Below, piece by piece: positions 16,674 to 26,087 of a stretch of 64,000 nucleotides of DNA. Made by a program: the position numbers and the translations under genes. How positions within the stretch are numbered: position 1 is the first letter of the stretch; each line of letters opens with the position of its first letter. Source of the DNA: Spirosomataceae bacterium TFI 002 (lineage in GTDB: Bacteria > Bacteroidota > Bacteroidia > Cytophagales > Spirosomataceae); NCBI GenBank assembly GCA_900230115.1, contig LT907983.1, positions 2,852,001 through 2,916,000 on the forward strand, given 5' to 3'. The notes under the pieces were generated by a model. That model was given only the letters and a program-made list of their open reading frames with translations. It had not been told where the DNA came from and did no database searches.

Positions 16674-19103
16674 CTAAAATTCTATTACGAATCCAATGCT
16701 TGGTGTAACCTGAGGCTCACTATTATTTAACAACAAAGGAATGGCATTGGAGCCATCTAAAGCTAGTGGTAAGCCGTTATTAGTAGCAAAACCAGTATTG
16801 CTGTCATTCCGTTGAAACGTATATTGCGGAAATGCAGGATTAGATTGCACAAATGCATTTTGAACATCCATATATACATCTAGTGTCCACTTTTTATAAT
16901 TCCATTTTTTATCTAGTCGGAAATCGAATCTGCTAAAACTTGGTAATTTCTCACTGTTCAATCGGTCATAGTCCAAAGTTCCTACGCCAAGTACGCCATA
17001 ATTTCTTTGCGAAGCCTCTAGGTCAAACGGAGTAAGGGGTGCACCACCTTGATAGAGCCATTTGAGGCCCATTTCCCAGCCTTTCTTAAACTTGCGACCG
17101 AGTTGTGCAGAAACGATATGTCTGGTGTCCCATGCAGAAGGAATGAATACGCCATCTAATCCAGAAAATTCGCTTTTGAAAAGTGTGTAAGACAATACTC
17201 CAAAAATGTTCTTAGACAATTTCTGTTGGAAGAAAAACTCAAGACCATAGCTTCGACCTTCTCCAGTGCTAAGCACTTGCTCGTTGCCTATTGCACCAAA
17301 ATCTCCTCCTTGGTTTGCAAGTGATATACCTGTAAAGCTTGAAATTGGGTAATTGCTATATTTTTTGTTAAATGCCTCTAGTGTGAAACGAGTTTGAGGT
17401 GCTGGAATAAATTCTAATCCAGCTACTAAGTGATCAGACTGAATGTATTCATTCCCCTTATTGAGTAACTGCCCATCTTGTTGAAAACCAAGTACAGTGT
17501 AGATTGGCAATTTATAATACCTTCCCGCTGATGCATTCACTCTCCACTTTTTAGTAAGTTGGTAACTCGCTGCAATTCTTGGGCTAAGTGTTTCAAGTGG
17601 ATTGTTTCCGTTTTCGGTAAAAGTGTTCATATCTGTTCTTATTCCTAAGGAAAGGTTCAGGCGGTCATTTGCCATTTTTCTAGCTATTTGACCAAACGCA
17701 CCATACTTAAAGAAATTTATATCTGTGTTGAAATCTAATCGTAATTCTGGCTGGATCAATTCCCCATTTGTATCTCTTACTTCCCTTCTTAAAATATTGA
17801 AGAAGTCGTTATTGTACTTTACATACTGAAGTACACCTCCGTAACTGTATTCCCATTTGTTGGCAAACTTATTTACATCGAGACGAAGCTTGTTTTCAAT
17901 TTCCTGAGATTTGCTAAATAATAACCTAGCAGACTCATCACCATTTCGTGCATCTTCGAACCTGTCTAGTTGATTGTCAAACATATTTCTGCTCAAAGCA
18001 AGATTCATATAGCCATTGCTGAGTAACCTTTTCCATGTAACGCCAGTAGTATAATTCCACTGGTTAATCAGTGGATTTGACCTCAGGATGTATTCTTTCT
18101 CAGGAGAAGATTCCTTTGGAACTCCAAAAAAGAAATCGTCAATTGCTCCTACACCAATAAAATTAATAGTGTTTTTCTTATCTATTTTGTGTGTAACCTT
18201 GTATTGGAAATCCCAGTAACTAGGGCGAATGGGCAAGTCAATGAGTGAGAACAAGAGTTGCAAATATGACCTTCGTGCGGAAACCAAGAAGGTTGTTTTT
18301 TCATTAATTGGTCCTTCAAAAGTTGTAGCAAGCTCCGTAGAGCTCAATCTCACATTACCAGATAGTCTTTCACTGTTACCGTCACGCTGTTTGAATTGAA
18401 GAACAGATGACAAAGCATTGTCGTATCGGGCATTGAAACTACTCGAACTTAATGTAGCATCTTCTATAAATGAAACATTGAGAATTCCTGTGGGTCCGCC
18501 AGCACTACCTTGAGTAGCAAAATGATTAATGACCGGAATTTCGATTCCATCTAAATAGTAAACGTTTTCGTTTGGTCCGCCACCTCGAATTACTAGGTCA
18601 TTTCTAAACCCACCAACCGAACCTGCAGTTCCACCAACACCTGGTAGGACAGATATTACCCTAGAAATGTCAAAATTTCCTCCAGGGTTATTTTTTATTT
18701 CTTCTACAGAAAGTTTTTGTATTGAGTTGGGAGTTTCTGTTTGAGCAACGGAAATGGACCTATTCACCGTTATGGTGACTTCGTCTAATTGAGTAGATGA
18801 TTCATCCAGTTCAAAGTTGATAATGCTAGCATTGCCAGAGGTAAGGTTTACATTAAACTTAATGAGTGTTTCGTAACCAATAGAGGTAGCTTTTATGTTG
18901 TAACTGCCTGTTTTAATATCAGTTAGGGAGTATTTTCCTTCTATGTCTGTTTGTACGCCTTGGGTAGTTCCGTCGATAGAAACTGTAACGCCAATCAAGG
19001 CTTCTTGGGTTTTTCTGTCTACCACTGTACCTTGAATTGTTCCAGTATTTTGTCCAAAAACTGAGTATCCAACTAATATTAAAAGTGCAAAAGTATATTT
19101 CAT
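16674..19103 (-). CDS. TonB-dependent receptor with CarboxypepD-regulatory-like domain
   Basis: This outer-membrane transporter of 809 residues draws a substrate in with energy from TonB. After a signal peptide (FALLILVGYSVFGQ) comes a CarboxypepD-regulatory-like beta-sandwich (GTIQGTVVDRKTQEALIGVT to about residue 90), then the plug domain (TPNSIQKLSVEEIKNNPG; RGGGPNENVYYLDGIEIPV), then a 22-strand barrel ending in an aromatic residue (PSIGFVIEF). No SusD partner is adjacent, so it is more like a siderophore/metal- or unknown-substrate receptor than a SusC glycan transporter. The start is the ATG at 19101-19103 (MKYTFALLI); a longer reading would run into the promoter of the divergent protease gene. 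Confidence 0.92.
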   Translation of the reverse strand: MKYTFALLILVGYSVFGQNTGTIQGTVVDRKTQEALIGVTVSIDGTTQGVQTDIEGKYSLTDIKTGSYNIKATSIGYETLIKFNVNLTSGNASIINFELDESSTQLDEVTITVNRSISVAQTETPNSIQKLSVEEIKNNPGGNFDISRVISVLPGVGGTAGSVGGFRNDLVIRGGGPNENVYYLDGIEIPVINHFATQGSAGGPTGILNVSFIEDATLSSSSFNARYDNALSSVLQFKQRDGNSERLSGNVRLSSTELATTFEGPINEKTTFLVSARRSYLQLLFSLIDLPIRPSYWDFQYKVTHKIDKKNTINFIGVGAIDDFFFGVPKESSPEKEYILRSNPLINQWNYTTGVTWKRLLSNGYMNLALSRNMFDNQLDRFEDARNGDESARLLFSKSQEIENKLRLDVNKFANKWEYSYGGVLQYVKYNNDFFNILRREVRDTNGELIQPELRLDFNTDINFFKYGAFGQIARKMANDRLNLSLGIRTDMNTFTENGNNPLETLSPRIAASYQLTKKWRVNASAGRYYKLPIYTVLGFQQDGQLLNKGNEYIQSDHLVAGLEFIPAPQTRFTLEAFNKKYSNYPISSFTGISLANQGGDFGAIGNEQVLSTGEGRSYGLEFFFQQKLSKNIFGVLSYTLFKSEFSGLDGVFIPSAWDTRHIVSAQLGRKFKKGWEMGLKWLYQGGAPLTPFDLEASQRNYGVLGVGTLDYDRLNSEKLPSFSRFDFRLDKKWNYKKWTLDVYMDVQNAFVQSNPAFPQYTFQRNDSNTGFATNNGLPLALDGSNAIPLLLNNSEPQVTPSIGFVIEF

Positions 19104-19151
19104 TAAATTTCTTACGTATATATGTATCCTTCTAAACCAAGTTGAATTAAA

Positions 19152-19181
19152 TTGGTTTAAAGAAACGAACAATTATTTTTG
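19152..19181 (+). promoter_or_regulatory. promoter of the C-terminal processing protease gene
   Basis: TTG at 19152-19154 and TATTTTTG at 19174-19181 with a 19-base spacer match the Bacteroidota consensus. Transcription begins about 20 bases before the ATG at 19209 and diverges from the TonB receptor gene. Confidence 0.7.
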
Positions 19182-19208
19182 CTCGTTCTATTACGAGAAA
19201 TATACAAG

Positions 19209-20894
19209 ATGGAGAATAACACAAATAGAGATTCGAAGCAGCAGGGTAAAATCAAGAACAGTAGCTTTGCTGTGAAGTTACCGATTATAATTGCAATTAC
19301 GCTAGCGGCTGGAATAGGAATAGGAGCTACTTTTTTTGGAACAAACTCTGTAACTGGAGATGTGATAAAAACATCAAGTAAGTTCAAGGAGATTCTTACC
19401 TATATAGAGCGTTCGTATGTGGATGAAGTAGATACAGATTCCCTCGCTGACTACGGAATAACTAAAATGCTCGAAAAGCTTGATCCTCATACAGCTTATT
19501 TACCCCCTAGAGAAGCCGAATTGGCAATGAGTGAGCTTCAAAATGGTTTTGACGGTATCGGAGTGGAGTTTAATATCTTCAATGATACGGTTTATGTGGT
19601 TACTCCATTAAGTGGTGGGCCAAGCGAATCAGTAGGCATCCAAAGTGGTGATGCTATTATTAGTGCAAATGGAACTAGCCTTACGGGTGCCAAGCTCAAT
19701 AACCAAGTTGTGTTTTCAACACTAAGAGGAGAGAGAGGGTCAGAGGTTAAAATGAAAATCAAACGTAAAGGTTTTCCCAAAATCCTTGAGTTTACAGTCA
19801 AAAGAGATAAAATACCAACTTACTCTCTTGATGCTGCATATTTAATGAGCGACAAAAAAACTGGATATATTAAGATTAGCCGTTTTTCAAATACGACCTA
19901 TGATGAGTTTTATACGAATCTAGAAAAACTTAAAAAGCAGGGAATGAAGCAAATGATCCTTGATTTGAGAGGAAATCCAGGAGGATATTTAAACAGAGCC
20001 ACAGAAATAGCAGATGAATTTATAGGTGGAAATGGAGTTCTAGTTTATACAGATGGGAAGGATGATAGAAATGACCAGAGGCTTAATGCTCAAACAAAGG
20101 GAATATTTGAAAAAGAACCAGTAGTTGTCTTGGTCGATGAGGGAAGTGCATCGGCAAGTGAAATCGTTTCGGGAGCATTGCAAGATTATGACAGGGCATT
20201 GGTTGTAGGGCGTAGAACATTTGGAAAAGGACTGGTTCAAGCACCTATCCAGTTGTCTGATGGTTCGGAACTCAGACTTACAATCTCAAGGTACTATATT
20301 CCGAGCGGTAGAAGTATCCAAAAGCCATATGAGCTAGGAGGTATAGATGATTATATGTCGGAGTTGAGTGAAAGAGGTACTCATGGTGAATATTTTGTTG
20401 CTGACAGTATTAAGAATAACCCCAAAATGCGTTTTAAGACCTTAGGTGGCAGAACGGTTTATGGTGGTGGAGGTATTACTCCAGACATTTTTGTACCTAG
20501 AGATACTAGTTATTACAGTGTCTATTTGATGGAGCTATTTGGTCAAAATGTGATTAGAGAATATGCTTTAACTTATGCAAAAAGTCATGAAGATGAGCTT
20601 CGTAAAAAGTCTTTTGATAGCTATATAAAGAACTTTACAGTAAGTGATAAAATGATTGCAGAGATTGTGTCAAATGGCCAGAAGCTGAAGATTCAACCTA
20701 AACAAAAAGACCTTGCTAAATCGAAGCCATTTATCCAAAATCAAGTCAAAGCTTTAATTGCTCGCCATGTATGGAGAGAAAGTGCCAAAGAGGGACTTAA
20801 TAATGAGCTCTTTCAGGTCTTGAACGAAAACGATGCCGAAGTTAAGGTTGCATTACAACAAATGAATAAAGCCAAGGAGCTTTTGAAGTTGTAA
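19209..20894 (+). CDS. S41 family C-terminal processing protease (Ctp/Prc type)
   Basis: A 561-residue serine protease of the tail-specific (Ctp) family, which trims C-termini of exported proteins in the periplasm. After a short cytoplasmic N-terminus there is one signal-anchor helix (IIIAITLAAGIGIGATFFG), then a PDZ domain (FDGIGVEFNIFNDTVYVVTP, SGDAIISANG), then the S41 core with the catalytic Ser in VDEGSASASEIVSGAL and Lys in RRTFGKGLVQ. The C-terminal 170 residues are helical, as in Prc. ATG 19209 is chosen because the earlier TTG at 19179 lies inside the promoter. It meets the next gene tail to tail, two bases apart. Confidence 0.93.
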   Translation: MENNTNRDSKQQGKIKNSSFAVKLPIIIAITLAAGIGIGATFFGTNSVTGDVIKTSSKFKEILTYIERSYVDEVDTDSLADYGITKMLEKLDPHTAYLPPREAELAMSELQNGFDGIGVEFNIFNDTVYVVTPLSGGPSESVGIQSGDAIISANGTSLTGAKLNNQVVFSTLRGERGSEVKMKIKRKGFPKILEFTVKRDKIPTYSLDAAYLMSDKKTGYIKISRFSNTTYDEFYTNLEKLKKQGMKQMILDLRGNPGGYLNRATEIADEFIGGNGVLVYTDGKDDRNDQRLNAQTKGIFEKEPVVVLVDEGSASASEIVSGALQDYDRALVVGRRTFGKGLVQAPIQLSDGSELRLTISRYYIPSGRSIQKPYELGGIDDYMSELSERGTHGEYFVADSIKNNPKMRFKTLGGRTVYGGGGITPDIFVPRDTSYYSVYLMELFGQNVIREYALTYAKSHEDELRKKSFDSYIKNFTVSDKMIAEIVSNGQKLKIQPKQKDLAKSKPFIQNQVKALIARHVWRESAKEGLNNELFQVLNENDAEVKVALQQMNKAKELLKL

Positions 20895-20896
20895 GT

Positions 20897-21349
20897 TTAT
20901 TTATTCTTTTTAGAGAAATTATACCCAACACCTAGATTTGCTCTAAAAGTACCCAGGTCAAAGTCTGAATTGGCATATGGAGATAGTTCAAAAGCTATTT
21001 GAATGCCAGGATATTTTTCGAAAAGGGCAGATCGCATTCCTACATTTAGGAGGTAGCCTTCTAATGCATTTTTATTGTCAAAAGCAGCTGCAAGAAAGTT
21101 GAATCTGGCACCTCCGCCTATATACACTCTTGCTTTCGGGTTTGAGTTGAGGTTAAAAGCTGGAGCTATCTCTGTAGCTAAAGAGCTTGAAAAGCTATTG
21201 GTTTGAACACGTAGGTCAAGCCAAGCGATTCTTGAAGGGTTGGTACTAACCGATAACAACGAGTTAAAAGGATAATAGGTTACACTTTGTCCAATACTCA
21301 TTATTGGAACTGTAACAAATAGGATAGAAGCGATGAGAAACTTTTTCAT
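20897..21349 (-). CDS. small outer-membrane beta-barrel-like exported protein
   Basis: The 150-residue product begins with a signal peptide (FLIASILFVTVPIMSIGQ) and consists of alternating amphipathic strands (RVQTNSFSSSLATEIAP, RVYIGGGARFNFLAAA, GYLLNVGMRSALF) ending in ANLGVGYNFSKK, which resembles small 8-strand outer-membrane barrels. I do not recognise a named family. It follows the MarR gene by three bases and shares its operon, so the two could be linked in envelope stress or drug response; that is inference only. Confidence 0.7.
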   Translation of the reverse strand: MKKFLIASILFVTVPIMSIGQSVTYYPFNSLLSVSTNPSRIAWLDLRVQTNSFSSSLATEIAPAFNLNSNPKARVYIGGGARFNFLAAAFDNKNALEGYLLNVGMRSALFEKYPGIQIAFELSPYANSDFDLGTFRANLGVGYNFSKKNK

Positions 21350-21352
21350 TGA

Positions 21353-21835
21353 TTAATAACCAATTTCCTCTAATTCTTTCAGTGTAGCAAGGTTTGCTCG
21401 GGTATTAGCAGTTTCATCTTCAACAATCGACTTGAGTTCTTCAAGAACCTCTACGAAAGTATCAATCTTGTCTTTTGGGATTTGATTGTAAATCTTTTCA
21501 TTGAAAGAAATTACTCCTTTACGAGCAAAACTTCTTTTTCTTTTACCTTCTTCTGTAAGAAAAACTTTAACGTACCTTTTATCATTTTCGTCAGTTTCTC
21601 GGTAGATCCAACCTTTTTCTTCCAAAGCCTTAAGCATTCTGGTTAGGCTTCTTGGTTCCATTCCTATTGATGGGCCAATTTTAGTTGCAGGGGTACCATT
21701 TTCAGAATCAATATTGATCAAAACATAACCAATAGACATGGTCATATCATTTTGACCAGCGTACACATTGTACATTCTTGAAATTGAATGCCAAGCCCAT
21801 TTAATGTGGAAGTCTATGGTTTTTTCTTTTTTCAT
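21353..21835 (-). CDS. MarR family transcriptional regulator
   Basis: A winged helix-turn-helix regulator of 160 residues. The DNA-binding part spans about 40-105: GTPATKIGPSIGMEPRSLTRMLKALEEKGWI is the helix-turn-helix, and RETDENDKRYVKVFLTEEGK is the wing. N- and C-terminal helices make the dimer. It should bind a palindromic operator, and be released by a small ligand; neither is known here. The gene downstream (an outer-membrane-like protein) is three bases away. Its own upstream region at 21836-21941 has the repeat-rich sequence expected for autoregulation, but I could not define an operator. Confidence 0.9.
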   Translation of the reverse strand: MKKEKTIDFHIKWAWHSISRMYNVYAGQNDMTMSIGYVLINIDSENGTPATKIGPSIGMEPRSLTRMLKALEEKGWIYRETDENDKRYVKVFLTEEGKRKRSFARKGVISFNEKIYNQIPKDKIDTFVEVLEELKSIVEDETANTRANLATLKELEEIGY

Positions 21836-21941
21836 TTGTATAGTTTACGATACAAAAATAGACGAATGATAATAGGATGCAAGCATACTATTAGAATTGT
21901 GCAATTTTAACCAAGAATTCGTCTGTTCTAATTTTCGTCAG

Positions 21942-22436
21942 TTAGAAAGGAAAAGGAATTACCTTTTTGTCTTTAGTAAAAATTAGTGATTTCTTCCCTT
22001 GAGGAAATATGATATTTGCCACATTGGTTTGATCATCAAACTGTTCCAACAAAATTGTATTCAGGAAAGAGTAATTTTTTCCCATTTCAAAATTTTCGAA
22101 TTCAATGTAGAGCCAGGTAGCGTCCAGTTCGTTTTCTCCACCAATATACTTCCCAATTTTAACTTCTTTATTGGGTGATACAAGGGAAAAGTGCCTTACG
22201 ATATAGTTTTGAACTAGTTGCTTGGTCTTGTCAGATACAATAAACTCTTCAGTGAATTTGCTTCCATTGGCCTCGTTAATTGCTAACGTGAAGTCGTCTG
22301 TAAAAACTCTAAGAGATACCTCTAAAGACTTTGTCTGTCTATTGTATTGAATTTCAGCAAGAGAACTATGGAACTCATGCTTTTTACCTGAGGGCAAAAA
22401 AGGCAAGAGAACCAATAAGACTTTAGCCCATATCAT
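21942..22436 (-). CDS. DUF6702 family exported protein
   Basis: The 164-residue product resembles the DUF6702 family of Bacteroidota: KHEFHSSLAEIQYNRQTKSL near the N-terminus, then EVSLRVFTDDFTLAIN and DATWLYIEFENF, and the C-terminal NIIFPQGKKSLIFTKDK. A short hydrophobic N-terminal segment (WAKVLLVLLPFLPSG) probably serves for export. Its start codon shares one base with the rseP stop (TAATG), so translation is coupled to RseP. Genes of this family often follow a metalloprotease; the role is unknown. Confidence 0.85.
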   Translation of the reverse strand: MIWAKVLLVLLPFLPSGKKHEFHSSLAEIQYNRQTKSLEVSLRVFTDDFTLAINEANGSKFTEEFIVSDKTKQLVQNYIVRHFSLVSPNKEVKIGKYIGGENELDATWLYIEFENFEMGKNYSFLNTILLEQFDDQTNVANIIFPQGKKSLIFTKDKKVIPFPF

Positions 22437-23785
22437 TAGAATATCGCTTGGAAGATGTCGTTACCGAATATGAGAACGAGTAAGGTTAGTAAAATCACCA
22501 TTCCTACTTGTTGTGTACGTTCCATGAATTTTTCTGATGGCTTACGGCCAGAGACCATTTCATAAAGTAAGATCAATGCATGTCCACCATCTAGTGCTGG
22601 AATTGGCAATAAATTCATGAAAGCAAGAGCCATAGAAAGCATTCCTGTAATAAACCAGAATCTTCCCCAGTCCCAAATTCCGCCATAAAACTTACGTGCT
22701 ATTCCTACAGGGCCAGCTAATGCTTTACTAGCTTGAACTTGACCAGAAAAAATCTTTTTGAATCCCTTAATATTGTCCGTGATTACAGAGAATGCATTTC
22801 CGGCACCAATTCCAAACGCTTGACCAAGGCTAAGGTCAATGTGCTCATATGTAAGTCCTGGACTCGATTGAAATCCTAACAAACCATCCTCTGTGAGAGT
22901 TGGTGAGAGTTTCAGAGTATCACTACCTCTCAAAACATTCAATGCTACTTTTTTAGAACCGTTTTCATTTGCCAGGGCTTTGAACTCATGGTAATAGGAA
23001 ATAGGGCTTCCGTTAAATCCAACAATTTTATCGCCTTCTTTTAGTCCTATTTCTTCTGCAGGAGTTCCCGGGCTAACTTCCCCAACAGAGAAAGTAGTCA
23101 TAGGTTCTATGAATTCGGTCCTCTCATCGTTTTCCGTAATTTGGTTATAAAGGTCATTAGGAATTGGAATTTCTTTCGTGCCCTCAGTACGTGAAACAGT
23201 GTAATAGTTGTTTTCACCTAGTAAAACTTCAGAACTTACAATATCCGAGTATTCCTCTACTGGCTTTCCCGAAATATTAATGATTTTATCTCCTGTTTGT
23301 AGACCTATTTTTTCAGCCAATGGGTGTGCAACTATTCCTAGTTTGTTTACTTCATCAATTGAAAGCTTTTCGTCACCTTTTTCGTAAGTAACCATCCAAA
23401 AAATGAAAACACCAACAATGATGTTGATAATTACACCACCTAGCATAACGATGAGTCTTTGCCAAGCTGGTTTTGCTCTAAATTCATAAGGTTGTGGCTC
23501 ACTCGCTAATTTAGATGCGTCTTTTGTCTCATCTATCATTCCTTCTATATCCACATAGCCACCCATTGGGAACCAACCAAGTCCATATTCAGTATCTCCA
23601 CTCTTCTTTTTCCAAAGAGCAAAGTTTAGGACATTTGGTAATGGAAAAAGGAAATCAAAAAATATATAAAATTTATTTACCCTGATACCGAACATACGAG
23701 CGGCGATAAAATGACCAAACTCGTGAACACCTACTAAAATTGTCAGTCCAAGAAGCAACTGACCTGCCATTACTAATCCTTCCAT
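22436..23785 (-). CDS. rseP: RIP metalloprotease RseP
   Basis: This is the M50 site-2 membrane protease that cuts transmembrane anti-sigma factors after a first cleavage, releasing an envelope-stress sigma factor. The zinc motif HEFGH is at residues 21-25 within the first membrane helix, and the third zinc ligand sits in NLLPIPALDGGH near 400. Between them lie two PDZ-like domains (EKIGLQTGDKIINISG and EEIGLKEGDKIVGFNG). The 449-residue length is normal. It is cotranscribed with a DUF6702 gene downstream, and the upstream neighbour is an exported protein 34 bases away, so all three may form one operon. Confidence 0.95.
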   Translation of the reverse strand: MEGLVMAGQLLLGLTILVGVHEFGHFIAARMFGIRVNKFYIFFDFLFPLPNVLNFALWKKKSGDTEYGLGWFPMGGYVDIEGMIDETKDASKLASEPQPYEFRAKPAWQRLIVMLGGVIINIIVGVFIFWMVTYEKGDEKLSIDEVNKLGIVAHPLAEKIGLQTGDKIINISGKPVEEYSDIVSSEVLLGENNYYTVSRTEGTKEIPIPNDLYNQITENDERTEFIEPMTTFSVGEVSPGTPAEEIGLKEGDKIVGFNGSPISYYHEFKALANENGSKKVALNVLRGSDTLKLSPTLTEDGLLGFQSSPGLTYEHIDLSLGQAFGIGAGNAFSVITDNIKGFKKIFSGQVQASKALAGPVGIARKFYGGIWDWGRFWFITGMLSMALAFMNLLPIPALDGGHALILLYEMVSGRKPSEKFMERTQQVGMVILLTLLVLIFGNDIFQAIF

Positions 23786-23819
23786 ATGTTGTTTTTGTGG
23801 CTCAAGAGAGCCGGTAATT

Positions 23820-24857
23820 TTATTTTGCGATGACGGTATTTTCTAAATATTGAGCTGCAATTTCTGCATCGCGAGCATACCAGATATTTGCAAATGTTTT
23901 ATAAGGCAGCAAAAATCGGTGATCTTGAAGAGAAAACAATATTTTTCTCTGATAATCCTCCAAAGTTTCTAGTCCAAAGTTCAAACGTAGCTCATTAAAT
24001 CTTCGTTCGTCTTCATCTGTTAATTCTGCATGAACCCATTGATTCACTTTTTCTACTGGCTTGGATGATAACGTTTCATCCATTTTAATCATATAAATGA
24101 ATCTACTGAAATAGTCATCGCTATCATTCACAACTCTGAGTAAAGAGCTTGCGATATGAGGAGTGATTCTTCCATTTTTCATTCCCGAAATTATTTTGTT
24201 CGAAAAGTTTACGACTTGCACACTTGGTACTTGTAGCTTAATGATTTCGTAAAAGGGATATTGTATGATGGGATAGCCGCCTTCACCAATCCCAATCTCA
24301 TTTTCGCCTGGAAACCCAAATTCATTCATTAGCGAGTCAAGTATAAGTGCATTGTCGGCGTCTATCATGGCTATCGTATCTGCAAAAGTTTCAGCATTTC
24401 TTTCTCTGAACCAATTTCCTCTTGACACCAAGATGTCAAGAACGTTTTTAAGATCCTTATTGATTTGCTGCTCTGCCCCTCTTCTTTTTGATAAAAAAAC
24501 CAATTCGAAATCACGCCATTCTGGATCTTTTTGAATTGCCTGAAATGCAACTTCACTTTTGACAAAATCTAGACTTAAACCTTTTTCGGCAGTTTTTTCA
24601 AGGTATTTATAAGCAGTCGTAGCATCTCCAAGGTAAGTAGCACACACTGCTGCATTAAAATAGTCTTTGAGGTGACCATCACTCGTTTGGTCAAATGCTT
24701 TGGCATAGCTCACAAGTGCCTGATAGTAGTTATCTTCAATCAAATTCATTTCTGCATCATGAATATTGGGAAAATATGACTGCAGGTAATTGGTGTTTTG
24801 TGCAAGAACTTTATTGCCAAAAACACTTGTTAGAAGTAATATTAAAAGTAATCTCAT
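23820..24857 (-). CDS. exported tetratricopeptide-like protein (DUF6624-like)
   Basis: The 345-residue product has a signal peptide (LLLILLLTSVFGNKVLAQ) and begins with TPR-like helices (YYQALVSYAKAFDQT, ATTAYKYLEKTAEKG, FVKSEVAFQAIQKDPEWRDF). The C-terminal part (about 170-330) has the VNDSDDYFSRFIYMIKMDE and LNFGLETLEDYQRKI motifs seen in DUF6624 proteins, which carry conserved Asp/Gln residues but have no known activity. It is probably periplasmic. Assignment of the C-terminal family is from memory and moderately sure. It lies upstream of rseP in the same direction. Confidence 0.7.
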   Translation of the reverse strand: MRLLLILLLTSVFGNKVLAQNTNYLQSYFPNIHDAEMNLIEDNYYQALVSYAKAFDQTSDGHLKDYFNAAVCATYLGDATTAYKYLEKTAEKGLSLDFVKSEVAFQAIQKDPEWRDFELVFLSKRRGAEQQINKDLKNVLDILVSRGNWFRERNAETFADTIAMIDADNALILDSLMNEFGFPGENEIGIGEGGYPIIQYPFYEIIKLQVPSVQVVNFSNKIISGMKNGRITPHIASSLLRVVNDSDDYFSRFIYMIKMDETLSSKPVEKVNQWVHAELTDEDERRFNELRLNFGLETLEDYQRKILFSLQDHRFLLPYKTFANIWYARDAEIAAQYLENTVIAK

Positions 24858-25019
24858 TTTGGAATGCGGATTCGTTTCTGGTTTTAACGAATAATCTTAA
24901 GTTTAGGTGTGGTTGTTAAAAGCTTCGCAATTTATTAAAAGTTATCAATTGGAGACAGCATTTTGGGGCTTGATTTGGGTGAGCTAAAAGTAAGAGAAAT
25001 AGATAGAAAGGAACTTTAT

Positions 25020-25982
25020 ATGACAAAATACGACATCATCATAGTAGGAGCAGGCCCAATTGGATTGGCGTGTGGGATCGAAGCAAAAAAGGCAGGATTG
25101 TCATATTTGATTTTGGAAAAAGGTGCACTGGTGAACTCACTGTATAACTATCCCTTGAATATGACTTTTTTTAGTACATCTGATAGGTTGGAGATCGGTG
25201 ATGTGCCATTTATGTCGATAAACTCTAAACCAACAAGGACAGAAGCACTTGAGTATTATAGAAGAGTTGCCACGAAATGGGAGCTAAATGTTAAACTATT
25301 TGAAGAAGTAAAGTCCGTTTCACGCATTGGAGAGGTTAACACGATAACAACAAGTAAAGGAGATTATGAAGCGACACATGTGATTATTTCAACAGGATTT
25401 TATGACATTCCACACCTGATGAATGTACCTGGGGAGGATCTACCAAAAGTTACACATTATTACAAAGACCCTAATTTTTATGCTTTTCAAAAAGTGTTGG
25501 TTGTAGGAGCAAACAACTCAGCAGTAGACGCAGCAATGGAAACTTGGAGAAAGGGAGCGGATGTAACCATGGTTGTACGCGAAGGTGAAATAGGGTCGAG
25601 AGTGAAGTATTGGGTAAAGCCAGATATTGAAAATAGAATAAAGGAAGGGTCAATTAAGGCATACTTTAGCTCAAGTATAAAAGAAATAACTGAAAAAACT
25701 GTTCTTTTGTCAACTCCCAAAGGTGATATAGAAATTGAAAATGATTGGGTAATTGCCATGACAGGATATCAGCCAAACCTGCCTTGGCTCAAAAGCATTG
25801 GTATCACGCTCTCAGCAGATGAGGTTATGAAACCAAAGTTTGATGATGAAAGCATGGAGACGAACCTACCCAATGTATACTTGGCAGGTGTTGTTTGTGG
25901 TGGAATGAATACGCATAGCTTGTTTATTGAAAATTCCAGAGTTCATGCAGAGCAAATTATTAAAGCGATTTTAGCGAAATGA
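25020..25982 (+). CDS. ypdA: YpdA family bacillithiol disulfide reductase
   Basis: This FAD-dependent NADPH oxidoreductase of 320 residues has the first Rossmann motif at the N-terminus (IIIVGAGPIGLACG), the second NADPH-binding motif VLVVGANNSAVDAAM near 160-174 and the C-terminal MTGYQP...NVYLAGVVCGG. It lacks the CxxC active-site pair of thioredoxin reductases, as YpdA does. In Firmicutes, YpdA reduces bacillithiol disulfide, so the genome probably makes bacillithiol, which is known for several Bacteroidota. The start is ATG 25020 (MTKYDIIIVGAG); an earlier in-frame TTG would add 19 unrelated residues. Confidence 0.9.
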   Translation: MTKYDIIIVGAGPIGLACGIEAKKAGLSYLILEKGALVNSLYNYPLNMTFFSTSDRLEIGDVPFMSINSKPTRTEALEYYRRVATKWELNVKLFEEVKSVSRIGEVNTITTSKGDYEATHVIISTGFYDIPHLMNVPGEDLPKVTHYYKDPNFYAFQKVLVVGANNSAVDAAMETWRKGADVTMVVREGEIGSRVKYWVKPDIENRIKEGSIKAYFSSSIKEITEKTVLLSTPKGDIEIENDWVIAMTGYQPNLPWLKSIGITLSADEVMKPKFDDESMETNLPNVYLAGVVCGGMNTHSLFIENSRVHAEQIIKAILAK

Positions 25983-26087
25983 TGTAGAACGCAAATTTTT
26001 TTCATGATGATTGAAAATACTTTTTTGTCTCTTATTTTGATAAAACGATGAGAAAGTGGCAATTTGGAAGTACTAAATCACACAAAA

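Noticed and set aside
16674-19103. SusC of a polysaccharide utilisation locus
   Set aside because: No SusD homologue, glycoside hydrolase cluster or hybrid two-component regulator lies next to it.
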